Shown in pieces: positions 1-11,806 of a DNA stretch of 64,000 nt (position 1 is its first letter; each line of letters starts with the position of its first letter). Below the pieces are notes generated by a model. It was given only the letters and a program-made list of their open reading frames with translations. It ran no database searches and was not told the DNA's origin. Made by a program: the position numbers and the translations under genes. The DNA comes from Effrenium voratum (Eukaryota; Sar; Dinophyceae; Suessiales; Symbiodiniaceae): assembly GCA_963377175.1 (NCBI GenBank), contig CAUJNA010001891.1, forward strand, positions 513,779-577,778, given 5' to 3'.

Positions 1-21
1 TCCAGGGGTCTTAATCAATGG
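1..21. repeat. Right end of a MITE-2 element, cut by the window edge
   Basis: The first bases resemble the right end of the MITE-2 family (a CCAGGGG tract, then a TTAA core and a terminal ATGG), seen complete at 15004, 20492, 23592 and 26913. The left part is outside the window. Confidence 0.45.
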
Positions 22-185
22 AAGACAAGACATCATCATCAGAACCAATGGTTTAAGCATGTTTAAACCAATGGGTAGCCCCACCCTACGTGATGGGCGG
101 TCCGCGAAGCAAGCCTCGACTTTGAGGTTTGAAGGGGTACCAGGTTGAGTTTTGGAGCGACGCAGCCTCAACCTACCACACCTGG

Positions 186-255
186 CCATGGTTGTTGTTG
201 GGAAACACTTTACATTTTTGCTTATTGTGGTTTAGTGGGAAATCCCCACTTAACT
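186..255. repeat. Dispersed repeat, copy 1 (partner at 22561)
   Basis: The segment ATGGTTGTTGTTGGGAAACA followed by a T-rich stretch, CTTATTG and a short palindrome around GTGGGAAATCCCCAC recurs at 22561-22630 with substitutions. No coding potential is visible. The flanks (22-185 and 256-535) hold no convincing exon. Confidence 0.55.
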
Positions 256-535
256 CCATTGACAGTAAAAAGCTCGACCGCACTTGCAGCACAGGCCAAA
301 AAGGGTTTCTGAAAAGTAAAAGAAGGCCCCATTTTGAAACTCCGAAAAGCGGTTTTCCCAGCGGGCCGCCTTCTTTGTGACCGGAAGAGACGAAATCCCT
401 TGGTTTCAAGCCCACAGACGAGGGCCTTGTGTTCCGCGATCAAGCCGACCGGGCGCCCAACTTGGCAACGTGGCGACAGACACCTGCGTGTGAGCTGGAT
501 GTGTGTTCAAAAGGACACCGAATGAGCTTGGTGGC

Positions 536-628
536 TCTCAGCCATCCCCTTAGCTTTTCAGCTTTTTAGGGTTTAGTGGGACTTTCCATTTGACCCACTA
601 AATGTTACTCGCTTTTAGCAGGGGATCT
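536..628. repeat. Dispersed repeat, copy 1 (partner at 8241)
   Basis: The stretch from AGCCATCCCCTTAG to TTTTAGCAGGGGATCTGA is repeated at 8241-8331 with about 80 percent identity by eye. It has no open frame of interest. Sequence 629-864 is non-coding as far as I can see. Confidence 0.6.
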
Positions 629-864
629 GAAAACGGACAGCCCAGTTAGGTAACTATGTCGCCATTTACCCTGCAGCAGGTCCAATCCACGGGGATTCTG
701 AAAATTGGGCCCCGGAAGAATGGCCCATGTTGCACGAAGAACCCAACGGGGTCTTGCTGGTGAAGGCCCAGGATCCTTTGGGTAGCATCTTGTTTAGATG
801 TTCACCCCACTTACTAAACAATAAGTTGTATATAATGTTCACCCCACTTACTAAATAAATACAT

Positions 865-970
865 AAATATATATATATATATACGCATACACATATATGT
901 ATATATATATATATATATATAGATGTAGAACTGGTGAATGCATATATATATATATATGTATACATATAGG
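865..970. repeat. AT/TA microsatellite cluster
   Basis: Several (TA)n runs are separated by short spacers containing CGCATACACATATATG and GAATGCATATATA. The long minus-strand open frame over it is a repeat artefact. Confidence 0.85.
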
Positions 971-1454
971 CCTGGTGAATGCGGACCACCCGCGGATTGC
1001 AGGTTATAACCTACTTGCCTGACGCGGGTTGAACATCCCAACTGGCATTGGGACATGGACTTCAACCCCAAAGGTACACCTACCGCATAGAGGCGCGCGT
1101 AAGTGGGAGTCCGCGAGTCCGAGCCAAGGTAGCCGCGCAGGTCCTGCATCATCACATCACACATAAAAATCACTCCACTCGCCTGTCTTGCCTTTTTTTG
1201 CCCATGACCCAAACCCCATTCCTGGGTTTCAAAAAACGGGGATCCCTCTCTCTCTCTCTCTCTATTTTTTCTCTTCTTCTCGGTTTCACCCAGTTTCTTT
1301 TGCTTCATCCTCCACCAAACTCGCCCCCGACACCCGCGGGGCAGCCAGCCCATCCTTTTCCATCCCCGAACCCGCCGGACCCACACCCAGACCGAGCTAG
1401 GTTCGCGCCGGAGAAGCAGGCGCCGAAGGCGCGGAGCAGTTTCCCTCAAGTCGT

Positions 1455-1645
1455 AGCCCTCACTTCCTGGAGTTGGAGTTTGATACTGAGTTCCTGGACT
1501 CTTGGACTTCAGTCACTTTTTAGGAAGGCCATGTTGGTTTAAAAGTTCCTGGACTTTTAGCAATACCACTCAATAGATAAAAACTGGAACCAGTTCCTGT
1601 TTTGTTTTGTTTTGCCCATCCACTCGATCGGTGAGAAGAGGAAGC
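1455..1645. repeat. Dispersed repeat, copy 1 (partner at 17262)
   Basis: It contains GAGTTCCTGGACTCT and a later segment with CCATCCACTC plus a GTGAG motif. Both occur in the same order, more compactly, at 17262-17370. It directly precedes the exon at 1655, so it probably lies in the intron upstream of that exon. The GC-rich stretch 1330-1445 just before it is open in one plus frame (proline-rich) but has no decisive splice sites. Confidence 0.5.
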
Positions 1646-1654
1646 CCACTCCAG

Positions 1655-1777
1655 GAGAAAGCCGAGGATGAGCTCGCGCCGGCACCAAAGGCGGAGCGCC
1701 GGCCGGAGCGGCCGCTGCCGGTGAAGACGGGGCCGCAGATGGTGCGCCGGAAGGTGCCCCGCTGGGCGCGGCGCTGA
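1655..1777 (+). CDS. Putative 3'-terminal exon, basic Pro/Arg-rich tail (unrecognised protein)
   Basis: A GC-rich block follows an AG acceptor (CACTCCAG). It reads for 40 codons to a TGA: it begins EKAEDELAPAPKAE, runs through a Pro/Arg/Lys-rich segment and ends VRRKVPRWARR. The block differs sharply in composition from the AT-richer flanks, as the other exons here do. The acidic-to-basic tail looks disordered and I do not recognise a family. No partner exon can be joined with certainty, since the upstream GC-rich stretch near 1330-1445 has no clear junction. A low-complexity GC island in an intron is the alternative. Confidence 0.45.
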   Translation, partial: EKAEDELAPAPKAERRPERPLPVKTGPQMVRRKVPRWARR

Positions 1778-2426
1778 GAACTCGTGCCGTGCCGTGCGCT
1801 TGCGTTCGAAAGCGGCGCACGAACGAGTCAAACACGAAGAACGGGATAAATGGGTCCTCAATTGTTCAAGGGTAGAACAAGGGTTTGGAAAGATGTAGCT
1901 TGTTGGTATGTCCCCTTTTTTTTCAAAAAAGGGAATCCAAAAGGAAAACAGCAATCCCCGCCCACCCATTTTGAGACATACCCAAATGGCCTGTTTAGTT
2001 GCCCAGCACAGACTTTTCTCGTTTCTTTGGGAGTACTGGAGGCAAAGAACATTTACAGCTGCCATCCTCAAAAGGAGCCAAGGTACCCTTTGGGTGGGGT
2101 TGCACACCCCCGTCTCGGATATACGGACGTATTGCCGTCACTAGCGGTATCCCCTCGCGGGTACATGGCAGCAGCTTTTGACATATGCGTTTGTGGGCCC
2201 ATTCATTTCAGTATGGTTCTGCAAAATAACATGTAGGGCCACGTTCTAGAACATGTTCCCAACATAACAAACTAGTCACAAGGATGATCCACGTTGGTAC
2301 CACAGAACCCTTGTTTGGTGTTCAAGCACGACTGAGGATTTTCGACCGCAAGCACGACCACTTTCAGATGTCAAACGGGTTTGCGCAGCTTGCCTCCGAG
2401 CAGCCTTTGTACTTGAGGTTCATACT

Positions 2427-2555
2427 GTGGATGGACGAAATCCATTTCGCACCGCTTTGAAACCATGGGAAACCATTGTCTTGTTGGTGTTTACAGGGGA
2501 ATCATCATTCCAGGCTTTCTTAAGGTGGTACAGGATTTCGTGCATCCACAGTAGG
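2427..2555. repeat. Inverted-repeat element (GTGGATG...CATCCAC termini)
   Basis: The left end CTGTGGATGGACGAAATCC and the right end GGATTTCGTGCATCCACAG are near-perfect reverse complements about 130 bp apart, giving a MITE-like foldback. Related termini bound the nested element at 5685-5900. Confidence 0.6.
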
Positions 2556-3030
2556 GATGGCATGACCTCAAGGTGGGGAGTTGAGCAACCATGACAAGGA
2601 TTCTCTCGCAACCACGACCATCCCAAAATGGTTGGGCTCCTTTTGGGTTAAAACCAACCAAACAGGGGCTCCCAATAAAGAAAAACGCCCTCCAAGTTCG
2701 GTTCTGAAGGTCAGGCTGGGTTCATGGCTCTCCATGCGGGGGTTTCCGGGGTTAAAACTTGGGACCCTTGCGGACCAACCCGGTGTCTCTTGGAAACATG
2801 GAGCGGCCCCCAGGGTTTCTTGGATGGTGCAGGATTTTGTCCATAAAACAGCACCAAGCCTCAAACACAAAGTCACAGGAAAGAACTGCCAAGCGAACCT
2901 AGGAGAACCACGCGCGCGTCTCACGCGCGTCTTTGGATACCGGATACTTTCCTCCCTTTTTTGGGAGGAAAGGACGGACGCCAAGCACTTGGGGGAACCC
3001 CCCCGCTTTGACGAGCTCGGATCGGATCAA

Positions 3031-3096
3031 TGGCTCAGGCGCCCGATGGCGGCTCCGACCTTCTGGTGGCCGACAAAGGCGAAAGATGTCGGGGTG
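3031..3096 (+). CDS. Weak exon candidate (GC-rich, MAQAPDGGSD frame)
   Basis: An ATG begins a short frame, MAQAPDGGSDLLVADKGERC, inside a GC-rich block, just after a CG-rich inverted repeat (about 2908-2930, CGCGCGTCTCACGCGCG). The other two plus frames are also open, so the choice rests on composition alone. An AG at 3036-3038 could instead be an acceptor. I recognise no family. Confidence 0.25.
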
Positions 3097-3296
3097 GGCC
3101 AGTTTTTTGTTTTTTGTTTTTGAAGTATATATATATATATACTATTATTGTAAAATAATAATAGTCATCATTATTACTATTAATATTGTTATGTTTTTTA
3201 GTCACGGATTCAAAGTCCCACCCTCTAAACAGCGTATACATGTACAAATATATATATATATACATACTTTAGAGCCTTCGGCTCAGTCCGCCGACA

Positions 3297-3454
3297 TTGT
3301 CCTCTCCCTTTTCTCCTTCTTCCTCTCTCCCTTGTCTCCCTCGTGCGTTCTGTCGTCCTCTCTCCCTCCCTCCGCTCCCCATCCTCCCCATGCCCCCAAG
3401 CCTCTCTCTCCTCAATCTCCCTCTCTCCTCAATCTCCCTCTCTCTGTCTCTCTC

Positions 3455-3486
<32 letters not shown>

Positions 3487-3805
3487 GCTGTCTCTGTTTC
3501 TCTGTCTCTTTCTGTCTCCCTGTCTCCTTCCTGTCCACGCCCCTCTACAGAAAAAGGGTACCCTAATTCGAACCTCTCTACTCTCTCACTTTCTTGCTCT
3601 TTCTCTCTCTCTCTCTGTCTTTCTGTGTCTCTCTTTCTCAGTCTCTGTCTTTCTCTCTCGCTGTCGCTCTCTCTGTCTGTCTCTTTCTCTGTTTCTCTGA
3701 TTCTGGCTATGTCTCTGGCTCTGTCTCTGTCTCTCTCTCTCTCTTATCACTCTCTGTGTCTCGCTCTCTCTGTCTCTCTCTCTCCCTCTCTCTCTCCCGC
3801 TCTCT

Positions 3806-3842
<37 letters not shown>
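3297..3842. repeat. CT-rich microsatellite (CTCTCTGT type)
   Basis: About 550 bp of polypyrimidine (CTCT with TGTCTC variants) are strongly strand-asymmetric. The long Ser/Leu frames on plus and Arg/Glu frames on minus are artefacts. The pyrimidine-rich but non-repetitive stretch 3843-4440 shows no exon. Confidence 0.9.
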
Positions 3843-3845
<3 letters not shown>

Positions 3846-4480
3846 TGCAGCGTCACGTCCCCCCCTGAGTTGCCTCGATGTCCGGGCACTGCCCCTGCAT
3901 GACCCGGAACTGTCATCTCACTACTGGCTTTCCCCTTGATTTCCCCTTCATGTTCTTTTCACGTTTCCCATGATGTCCTGGTCCTGTCCCTTCCATGCCG
4001 TTCAACCCCCCCTTCATGTCCATGACATTTTCTCGGTATGTCCGCTTCACTTTCCATGTGTGTCCCGTTCTTTCGTTGCGAGTCATTTCCCTACATCTCC
4101 CGTCGTGCCGATTGGTTTCCTTGTGCGTTGTTTCCCTTTCCTTCCCCCTGCACTCCCCGTGTTTTCATTTCTGTCCCTTGCATGTCCCTTTCAGTTCCCC
4201 TTTGTTTCCCTTTCATGTCCCGCTGCTTTCCTGTCATGTCGACTTCCTATTTCCTCCCCTCATTTCCTTGCACTTCCTTGCATTTCCTCTTTACTCCCCA
4301 ATATTTCCCGCAAAAGAAACACGGTTTTTCCAGCATTTTCGCAATTAGGACGTCCAAAAACAGAGTTTCTCCAGATTTTCGGCAAAAGGAGGCAGGAGCC
4401 CCAAACCAGCAAAGAGCCGGCAGGGGAATGACCCCTGTTTTGCGACACCGGCTCCCCGAAGACTACGCCGCGCGGTCCTT

Positions 4481-4545
4481 GGGGGGGGGGGCCACGTCTC
4501 AGACGTCGGGCGGGGGGGGGTTAGGGGGGGGTTAGGGGGGGGTTA
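4481..4545. repeat. G-run tract with GGGGTTA repeats
   Basis: Runs of 6-10 G are separated by TTA three times, so this could form G-quadruplexes. It loosely resembles a degenerate telomere-like array. The sequence from 4546 to 5684 holds short tracts and part of a palindromic-family arm near 5068-5100, but no gene that I can support. Confidence 0.6.
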
Positions 4546-5684
4546 TCCTCTATCCTCTCTTAGGTGTCCGATATTCACATACGTATGTATGTTTAATTTT
4601 TTCATGGGGAAGACGCTCGATACTGGTTGGCAGACTCAAATCCGAGCCATGCAAAAGATCCCCACCAAAGGGTTTTCTATTGAAACATACTTTTGGGCGG
4701 GCTCCCCAAAAAGGGCGGGTGCTGATTTGTTGCTTTCCCTTTCAGCGAGCCCCAAAAAGGGTGCCTGCACAACAGACCCGCCGGTAGCTGATTTGTAGCC
4801 TTCTGCATGAGACCCCCCTTCACAATGCAGTGGGGGAGGGGTGGGGGGGAGAGGGGCACCACTGGAATTCCATTTGTGGCTTTATATTCCTGATTGGCGA
4901 GAGTAGAGAAATGAAACTGCAAGATCCTTCCCCCTCCGGGGTATTGGGAATGGCATGAGCCAAACTCAATTGCCAGGCAGATGAAGGGTAAGGGACAGCA
5001 GCCAGAAATCGCATGACATTCTTTACACGGCTTTGGGCAAACCCCATGTACCAGGTTTTTCATGGTGACTCACTTAGTAAGTAGGTTGTAACCATGGTTA
5101 TATTGCCACCAACCTTGCTGTTCCATATATAGCCATTACTTGGGTTGAAAACAGGGTTATGGGATCTCAGGGTTTATTCCCACTTCTGTGATACGAGTTA
5201 GAGTTTCCCCCTAAAAAGGGAGGGGGGGGGTTCTACCACCCTAGTTAAACATCCAAGTGGCCAAGTGGGTTGCCTTGGTTTGCCTTGCATCACTGGCCAC
5301 ACTCGTAGGCATCGGAGGAGAGCTGGACACCTTGACGGAGGACACGTTCCGCATTTTGTTTGGCGGATGTTGTTGGCGTTGCATAGCATCTCTGGTAATT
5401 GGATGTCTGGTTCAGGGGAAATCCTCCTCTCATGGTGGGGGGGGAAGCCGAGGATAAACCTAGGATAGGCGGAGGATAAGGCCTTAATAAGACCTTATCA
5501 AGGGATCAACAAGGGATAGCCCCCCCCTACGAGGATCGTGAAAACCAGGTCACACGAAATGAAACCATGGTTGAAACCATAACGCTTCAGTATTTGAAGG
5601 GGAATCGACACATTGCAGGGCTTCTCGCGCCCATCCACAGTCTCTTGACGAGTCCCCGCCATCCAGGCAGTTCCAATGGAGGTG

Positions 5685-5900
5685 GATACTGGGGATGGAC
5701 AAAATCCACTTGCCACCAGTTGATAGGAATCACTAGGTCCTCCAGTAGGGAGGATAGAAGAAGTTTGTACCCGACGTTTTTTCGGTTTGGTCTATTTTAG
5801 TAGGGGAACCCTCCCCCAAAAAAGGGTAAAGGGCACTACTGAAAAACAGTTAGAGTTTCTTGCATCCCAATTGGTGCAGAATTTTGCCCATCCACAGTAG
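5685..5900. mobile_element. Inverted-repeat element interrupted by a MITE-1 copy
   Basis: The outer arms read GGGGATGGACAAAATCC on the left and GGTGCAGAATTTTGCCCATCCACAGTAG on the right, matching the termini of the element at 2427-2555 in inverted orientation. Between them sits a complete MITE-1 copy (5733-5841). The arrangement is a nested insertion, with MITE-1 the younger element. Confidence 0.5.
5733..5841 (-). mobile_element. MITE-1 element (inverted copy)
   Basis: The terminus CTAGGTCCTCCAGTAG and the internal TCTATTTTAGTAGGGGAACC are the reverse complement of the family consensus at 15438, 25654 and 28052. No protein is encoded, so it would need a transposase in trans. Confidence 0.75.
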
Positions 5901-6810
5901 ACCTTCCCAAGCGGGACTGCACCCCTCTAAAACCCTTCTTTGAGTTCGTACTACGGTTGGAAAGAAGGTAGTCAGATTTGTAAACCCCTGCAAGTCCCTC
6001 TCCAGATGCCCCCCTTCAGGTCCATGATCCTCAGGTCCTTTGCATCTTGCCAAACATGACCAACCTATGAAGTGCCACTTTGTTCATGGCCACCGGGCTT
6101 AGGTTTTCGCATCAGGTGTCATAGTTGAACCCCCCGGCTCCCCCAGCTCTCCCCAGCCCAAGCAGAATGGTTTCAGAGCCTTCCAAGAGGTCACGGACGG
6201 GTTGCATTCGGTTGCCATGTCACGTGCACATTCAACGCATGGAGGCCAGGAGGTCCCTCAGCTCCAGAAAGCCATGGCGAAGTCGACCAACCAACCCCGG
6301 GCCTCAGGGTTTCCGAGCCATTGCCCTAAGGGAACCTCAGGCAGCTTGAACGGAGAGCAGCAAACTGATCAACTTTTGATTCGGGGAAGTCTGGTGGCCC
6401 TTGTTTTCTTTGGGGCTCGGTCCCCTTTTTTCCATGACGGTTTAAGGGAAAACCAAAAGGAGAACATCCAGATTACAATTTTGAGACGTACCTACATATC
6501 CTACTCGTTCGGAGTCAAAGGTGTGACTCCGGCGTGCATGTCAGGCACCAAGCGAATCCACCCTCTCGGTAGCACCCCTTATGGGATGTTTTGGTTAAAA
6601 AAAATGAATTTGGGAACCTTCATCGGTTCTCCCTTGCTCACCGACATCAAGTGAATTGAGCCATCCGCAATCAAACCCCGGTGTGACTCATTAGCCCCAA
6701 AAGACGCCCGGGGCCCATGGCCGGACACACCCTGAGCTCCCCGCCTGTGAGGAAATCCTTCCTGGTGATGGCAGGCCTCCGGTCCCAGATCCATTTACCA
6801 GAGGTGACTT

Positions 6811-6910
6811 CCATTTGCTGAAAATATGTTTCATGACCCCCCCGGGTTGAAGGGGACTCTCTGATAATTGTTGTCCATATTATTTTACCAGGGGATGTAT
6901 CCGCAAATGG
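6811..6910. mobile_element. MITE-2 element (divergent copy)
   Basis: It starts CCATTTGCTGAAAATATG and ends CCGCAAATGG, giving short inverted termini around about 100 bp. The middle is diverged from the 23592 copy. Around it, 5901-8240 is non-coding apart from a weak basic frame near 7986-8070 (RQKRPGLTRLQQ) that I do not accept as an exon. Confidence 0.5.
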
Positions 6911-8240
6911 AGGGTAACCAAGGGAGCCACCCTGAAATCTGATCCACTGAGCTAGGTGTGTGTGCGTGTGTGCGTGTGTGACAGATAGCGCGCACAGATA
7001 TTGGATGAATCAAATGATTCAGCAACGCCAAGGTCAAAGCTTGCATTTAGTTGCTTGTTCGTTTTCTCTCTGTGAAGCCATCTCTTTTGAGGGTTGTGAG
7101 GCTTGTGCGGCTGCGCCACGGGCCCCAGAATCCAGGCACCAGCCCCATGTTGAGGATGCAGCAAGCGGATGCAACAAGGAGCAGGATTCAGAGGGCGCTG
7201 GAAAGGCCAAAAGGAAGTTATTTAAACAATGATGGTGCAAACCGTTGTTTCAGCGGGGACCTGGCAACCTGTTTCTGTTCGCTTTGTCTGCTGAATCAAG
7301 TCCCCACCACTGATCAAAGAGGGGCTTCATCATCCCTCCAAGTGCAAGCAGATGGCGCAATTCCTTTAATTTTTTGGGTAGGGAGAGATTGTCGGGAGTT
7401 GTGCCAACATGCCATCCATCGCGACTTCGAGTTGCTTTGCATCTCCCCAATCGTTTTGTCCACTTGCTATGGTAGGAAACGGAGAATCAGCACCACCCAT
7501 CAGCTGAAAGAAACAATCCGGAAGTGTCAAAATTGGGGGGACTTTAAACCAGGTAACCCAAAAAAGGTACGGGACCCGTCCCGTCTTTTGCTTCGGAGAG
7601 TCGCAGGTGCTACCGAGTCATCTTCGACCTGGGCATAGGCCACCGAGTCCTTGACTTGAGGATCCAAGTCTCTTGGTGCGATAGGTAGGGAATGAGTTGG
7701 AATGATTCCAGCGACTCGCCTAAAGGAAACCACCAGTTGGATGGTTTGTAAGGGTCATTCCCTTCCCTCACTCCCTGCCTATCGCAAGAAAGCAAGTCCT
7801 TATGTCAGGGTTCGGAGTGCTTGAAAAAGCATGCACCCCTTTTAGGACGCCTAGGTGACTGGTGAATCAACCAATAATCATGGCGTTTTGTGAGGGGAAA
7901 CTAAGCACAGGCAACAGTCTCGTGTTGGCGTTTATCTGACCGTGAACAGTCTCAGAGACCAATACGTCGCATATATGTCCACCGTTTGCTGTCCCGCAAA
8001 CAGCGGCAGAAGCGGCCAGGGTTGACTCGCCTGCAGCAAGTAATTAAGAGACGAGCAACAGACCAGCCCAAACCGAGCAAGGATTGGCGGTCAAGTGGTT
8101 CCCATTGGCTGGGTTCCCCCCAAAAAATAGCGGCCTCCCCGGCTCGTCCGCTTGGAGTTCTGGGATTCCGCATGCAACCTTTTCCCGTCCAAAAAGGCCA
8201 CGTTCGCACACTGTGTCAGGGGGGAAGACTTGGCGGTTCC

Positions 8241-8331
8241 CAGCCGTCCCCTTAGTGTTTTGTGCTTTTCGGGTTTAGGGGGATTGTCCATTTAACCCAC
8301 TAAACATTGAACTTTTAGCAGGGGATCTGAG
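8241..8331. repeat. Dispersed repeat, copy 2 (partner at 536)
   Basis: It is a second copy of the 536-628 segment, ending in the shared TTTTAGCAGGGGATCTGA. No coding content is seen here or in the following 700 bp. Confidence 0.6.
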
Positions 8332-9119
8332 GCAGCCAATAATCGGCACGGTTGCCTGCAGGAAGGGTCGAAGTGACCCGCTGTGTGACTTGGCTTTTGG
8401 GTAGATTCCTTTGCCAGGGATGCCAGGACATTCCTGTTTTGCGCAGATTCCAACCCCATTTTGCCAAGACGAATCATCTCCCTCCACACAAAGTAGGTGG
8501 TCTGGTGTGACTTTTGCCATTGTCAGACGGCCTTTCAGGGTTGGCAGAGTTGGTCACGGCGCCTTTTGTGGCGGGCTACCGGTATACCCACCATGGTTTC
8601 CTCTCGTATGGCATACCAAGGACCTCTCGGGTTCCGTGGGAGGGGGGAGAGTCTGCCCTAGGCGGCCAACTTGTTGTATTCCGATGGCTTTTGAAGTTGC
8701 CCGAAGAAACCAACCCCGAAAAGCTTACCCAATTAACACCCACATCAGCCCCCAAATTATACGCTTCCCCAAAAGGATACGGTAAATTAGGGTGGTCTTA
8801 CCCCTGGTTTTTGTGGGGCCCTTCTCACACATTGACACATGATACTAAATAGTTTTGTCACTTACTAAAATTGGACATTGTGTGCAGACTATATACCATC
8901 AATATCCGGCCACCATTTCTTTTGGTTTTAAGTCCATGTTTCCCGATACCAGGATTGCGAAAATTTGGGGTTGCCAACGATTTTTGACAACCGCAGCCAC
9001 CTGGCCGCGAGTGTCAAGGAACGCCCTAAAGCACTTTGGGGGACAGAACCGCTTTTTTGATTGGCTCCCCTACCCCAAAAAAAAGGGTGGGTGAGTTTTT
9101 ACGGCTTTGGGGTTTTCCA

Positions 9120-9285
9120 GGTCCCGGGCTCCCCGGGTCCCCAGGGTCTCAACCCCCCCGAGCAGCCGAGAATTCGCCCGCCGAAGCCCGCGCCAGGCAT
9201 CCGTTCGGAGCCCTCCATTGGCGCGAAGCGCACGGGGGAGGAGGGAAGTGGCGCGCCTGGCGCGGAGCGTTGGTTTGACGAAGCC
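9120..9285 (+). CDS. Putative exon, Pro/Gly/Arg-rich (unrecognised)
   Basis: A GC-rich block follows a TTTTCCAG acceptor at about 9119. In one frame it reads VPGSPGPQGLNPPEQ, then PRIRPPKPAPGIRSEP, then SIGAKRTGEEGS and GAERWFDEAKR. The other plus frame is also open but contains more cysteine/histidine noise. The 3' end is uncertain, with possible GT donors near 9240 and 9270. It is proline-rich and probably disordered, with no family assignment. The downstream poly-T and GA array mark the intron. Confidence 0.4.
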
Positions 9286-9370
9286 AAAAGGAACACCTGC
9301 CGCAATTGTTGTTTTTTTTTTTTTCTTGAGGGGGGTTCACGGAAAGAAGACACACCCCAAAGAGAGAAAG

Positions 9371-9389
9371 AGAAGGAGAAAGCGAAAGC

Positions 9390-9429
<40 letters not shown>

Positions 9430-9442
9430 GAGAGAGAGAGGT
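9371..9442. repeat. GA microsatellite
   Basis: A (GA)n tract preceded by AAAGCGAAAG variants. It lies just 3' of the exon at 9120. Confidence 0.9.
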
Positions 9443-9627
9443 AGAGAGAGCTTTCCGGGCAGTGCCTGGACCCGAGCCGTAAACCTTGCCCTCTAATGGA
9501 AGTGCGTCCTTCAAACCCATCCAGAAAGGGGTCCGCTATTTTGCAAGTGGAAAGGTGGGGGTGTCCCCCACAAGAAAAGTGTTTTGCCAATGCCCGCAGA
9601 TCAACTTCAATGAAGGGAAAGGAACAC

Positions 9628-9773
9628 ATGGCCGTGGGTCAACACCAATGGTACCATTTTGGGTTTCGGTGCACCACCCATTTTAGCAAAACAAATCGTC
9701 TATTTTAGTGGTTGGTTTGGGATGTTCACTGGGTGTACGATTTGGGTTTTGACCCATAGCCAAATGGGAAATC
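9628..9773. mobile_element. MITE-4-like element (GGCNGTGGGTCAA termini)
   Basis: The left GGCCGTGGGTCAACACC and right GGTTTTGACCCATAGCC are inverted termini. Inside are GGTACCATTTTGGG and a CTATTTTAG motif that the family shares. Related copies lie at 15620, 19682, 31723, 34709 and 52885. The following 9774-11040 holds no exon I can defend. Confidence 0.5.
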
Positions 9774-11062
9774 CAGTCCGCCGCGTCTGGGGCCGCCATT
9801 AAGGGAAGCTTCCAGTTGTGCCTCCTACCGTTTGGTTGGAACCAAGCCCAAAAAACCCAAGGGGGTGCTCAAGAAAAGCATCAGACTGAGTGAGGCTCCG
9901 TCGAGTGGTACCCTTGCTTCACCTTGGCGCAAACGTGACAGGGACTGGTTCTATAGGCAACCCCACCAGTCCACTTGAGTGCAACCAGCCCAAAAGAGGG
10001 TTCCCAAAATGTGAGATCCTTTGTTGGAATGGTTTGAAGGGTAACCCATATAGGGAACCACACCAAAAGTGTTTTTACGCACGAATCTCCACCTATGTCG
10101 ACCAAAGGGTCTGGTAGAAATTCACACCCAGGACGTGTCACACCCAATGTGGGCCCAACGGAGCCGACCAAATCGTGGAACTGTTTTGCTGAAGGACACA
10201 AATGGACAGAGAGGGGCAGAAAGAACATCCATGGGCGGCTTTGATCTTTCCAAGCCTACCTTCAAAACCACAGATTCATACTTGTTTGGACCTTTACCAA
10301 TACTACTTTCAACAGGAAGTCCCTTTACCAATCCCTGAAAGAACTCCACACACCTTTCTTCTTCATGGCCTCGGCTTGTTCCAGGACCTGCTGATGGGCG
10401 AATGCTTCGAGATCAAGAGTGAGGCTGGCTGTCGACGTCTCCATCGGGGGCTGGCGTCGCTATGCCCCATGTTGGCGACAAAGACATCACCGAAACCGGG
10501 CCCAATTCAAGTGAGGTTCCTGTTGTGGCGTGAACTTTGCGGTTGGTAGGGTCGTTATAATTTCGTGGGGTGAATTTGCCGTTGATGGGGTCGTGGTCTT
10601 GGTGGCATTGAGTTTGGGCATGCTTCACAAGCCATTTTGAGGCTCCAAAATGCGTCGATTGCCCAGGGGTACTGGTAGTTTGTGGGTGTATTACCCTAAG
10701 GTGGTTGCCGGAAAGACCCCATCAGACATGCGGGGGGGCATTGACCAAAATGGCAGTGGTTCCGTATGTTTCCAACTTGTTTGGGTGGTCAGGTGAAACA
10801 TCACCTTTCCGGGTGTCATGTTTTTGTTTGAAGGCGACCCAGACAACTACAAACAAAGGTGGTTTCAACCATTAGTGCCAGTTAGTGCAGAGAAGTGGTT
10901 TGGGTAACCTCAAGTACCCAGCTCTGTCCAAGGCGAACGTGGCTTTTAGTTCCGGGTCCTTACGGGCCGAGTGAGAACCGATGAGAACCCATGGTCGGCT
11001 TGATCCCGAAGAGGTTCAATAAGCAACTCGTGCAAACAATTCAATGCGGATCTTGCAGGGAG

Positions 11063-11137
11063 TAGTCGTTTTTGTTTGTTTGTTTGTTTGTTTGTTTGTT
11101 TGGTGTGTTTTCTTTTTTTTTTGGTTTTCCTTTTTTT
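11063..11137. repeat. TTTG repeat and T-rich tract
   Basis: (TTTG)n is followed by T-runs ending in TCTCGCAG. The tract doubles as the polypyrimidine tract before the exon at 11147. Confidence 0.85.
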
Positions 11138-11146
11138 TTTCTCGCA

Positions 11147-11314
11147 GGTTTGGGTGCCCTCTACGCCCCTGCCACCCACGTTGCACTGGGTGGCTTCCGA
11201 AGCCGCGGGGAACGCCAGGTGCGCCGGGCGGGGCGCCGCTACTTCGAGCTCCTGGATGGCCGCGGCTGGGTCTTCGACTGGCGGCTGGGACTTAACGGAA
11301 GGCTGAATCACTGA
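11147..11314 (+). CDS. Putative 3'-terminal exon with SH3-like GWVFD motif
   Basis: A long T-rich tract and TCTCGCAG precede a GC-rich block that runs to a TGA. The chosen frame reads GLGALYAPATHVALGG, then a basic linker (RSRGERQVRRAG), then RRYFELLDGRGWVFDW and a short tail. The pattern of an aromatic, ELxDGRGWVFD, is typical of bacterial-type SH3-like or SH3b repeats in protist proteins, which is why I chose this frame over the equally open VWVPSTP frame. An alternative acceptor, CGCCAG at about 11219, would start the exon at VRRAGRR. Flanking T/G-rich DNA to 11770 is non-coding. Confidence 0.5.
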   Translation, partial: GLGALYAPATHVALGGFRSRGERQVRRAGRRYFELLDGRGWVFDWRLGLNGRLNH

Positions 11315-11779
11315 AGCGCTTGGGCTGTTCTTTGGGCAGTTCTTTGGTTTGTTACTGTGTGTTTTGTTGTATTCTGTATTGTGTTTGGCTTGTTGCTGAT
11401 GTGTGTGTGTGTGTTTTGTTGGTTTATTTGGCTGCTTGGTTGGTTGGTTGGTTTGTTCTTGGCATGTTCATCATTCAGTTTATGGTTTTGTTTCGAAGGC
11501 TCTTCTGACAAGGTCCTTTGTTTTTGTTTTTGTTGATTTTTGCTTTGCTTTGTTCGCGCTGTTTGTTTTGCATGGTATGACTGGCTTGTTCTGTGTTTAG
11601 TATTTAGTGTTTTACTTTCTTGGGTTCTGTTTCATGTTGTTGTTGGCTTTTGGGGGTCGTGTTTGTTCTGTTCTTTGCTTTCTTGGGTTCTGCTCACGTG
11701 GTTTGTTGCTTTATGGGGCTCTGCTTCTCTTAGATTCTTTGCTTGTTTAGGTTCTAAAGATCTCTTCATTGTTTGGTTG

Positions 11780-11806
11780 GCGGGGGGGGGGGGGGGGGGG
11801 GGGGCA
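11780..11806. repeat. Poly-G tract
   Basis: A run of more than 20 G in a row, a potential G-quadruplex and a likely sequencing or assembly weak point. A GC-rich island at 11845-11935 just after it is open in all plus frames and is left uncalled. Confidence 0.9.

Noticed and set aside
3297..3939. Ser/Leu-rich secreted-protein-like frames
   Set aside because: Pure CT microsatellite translation.
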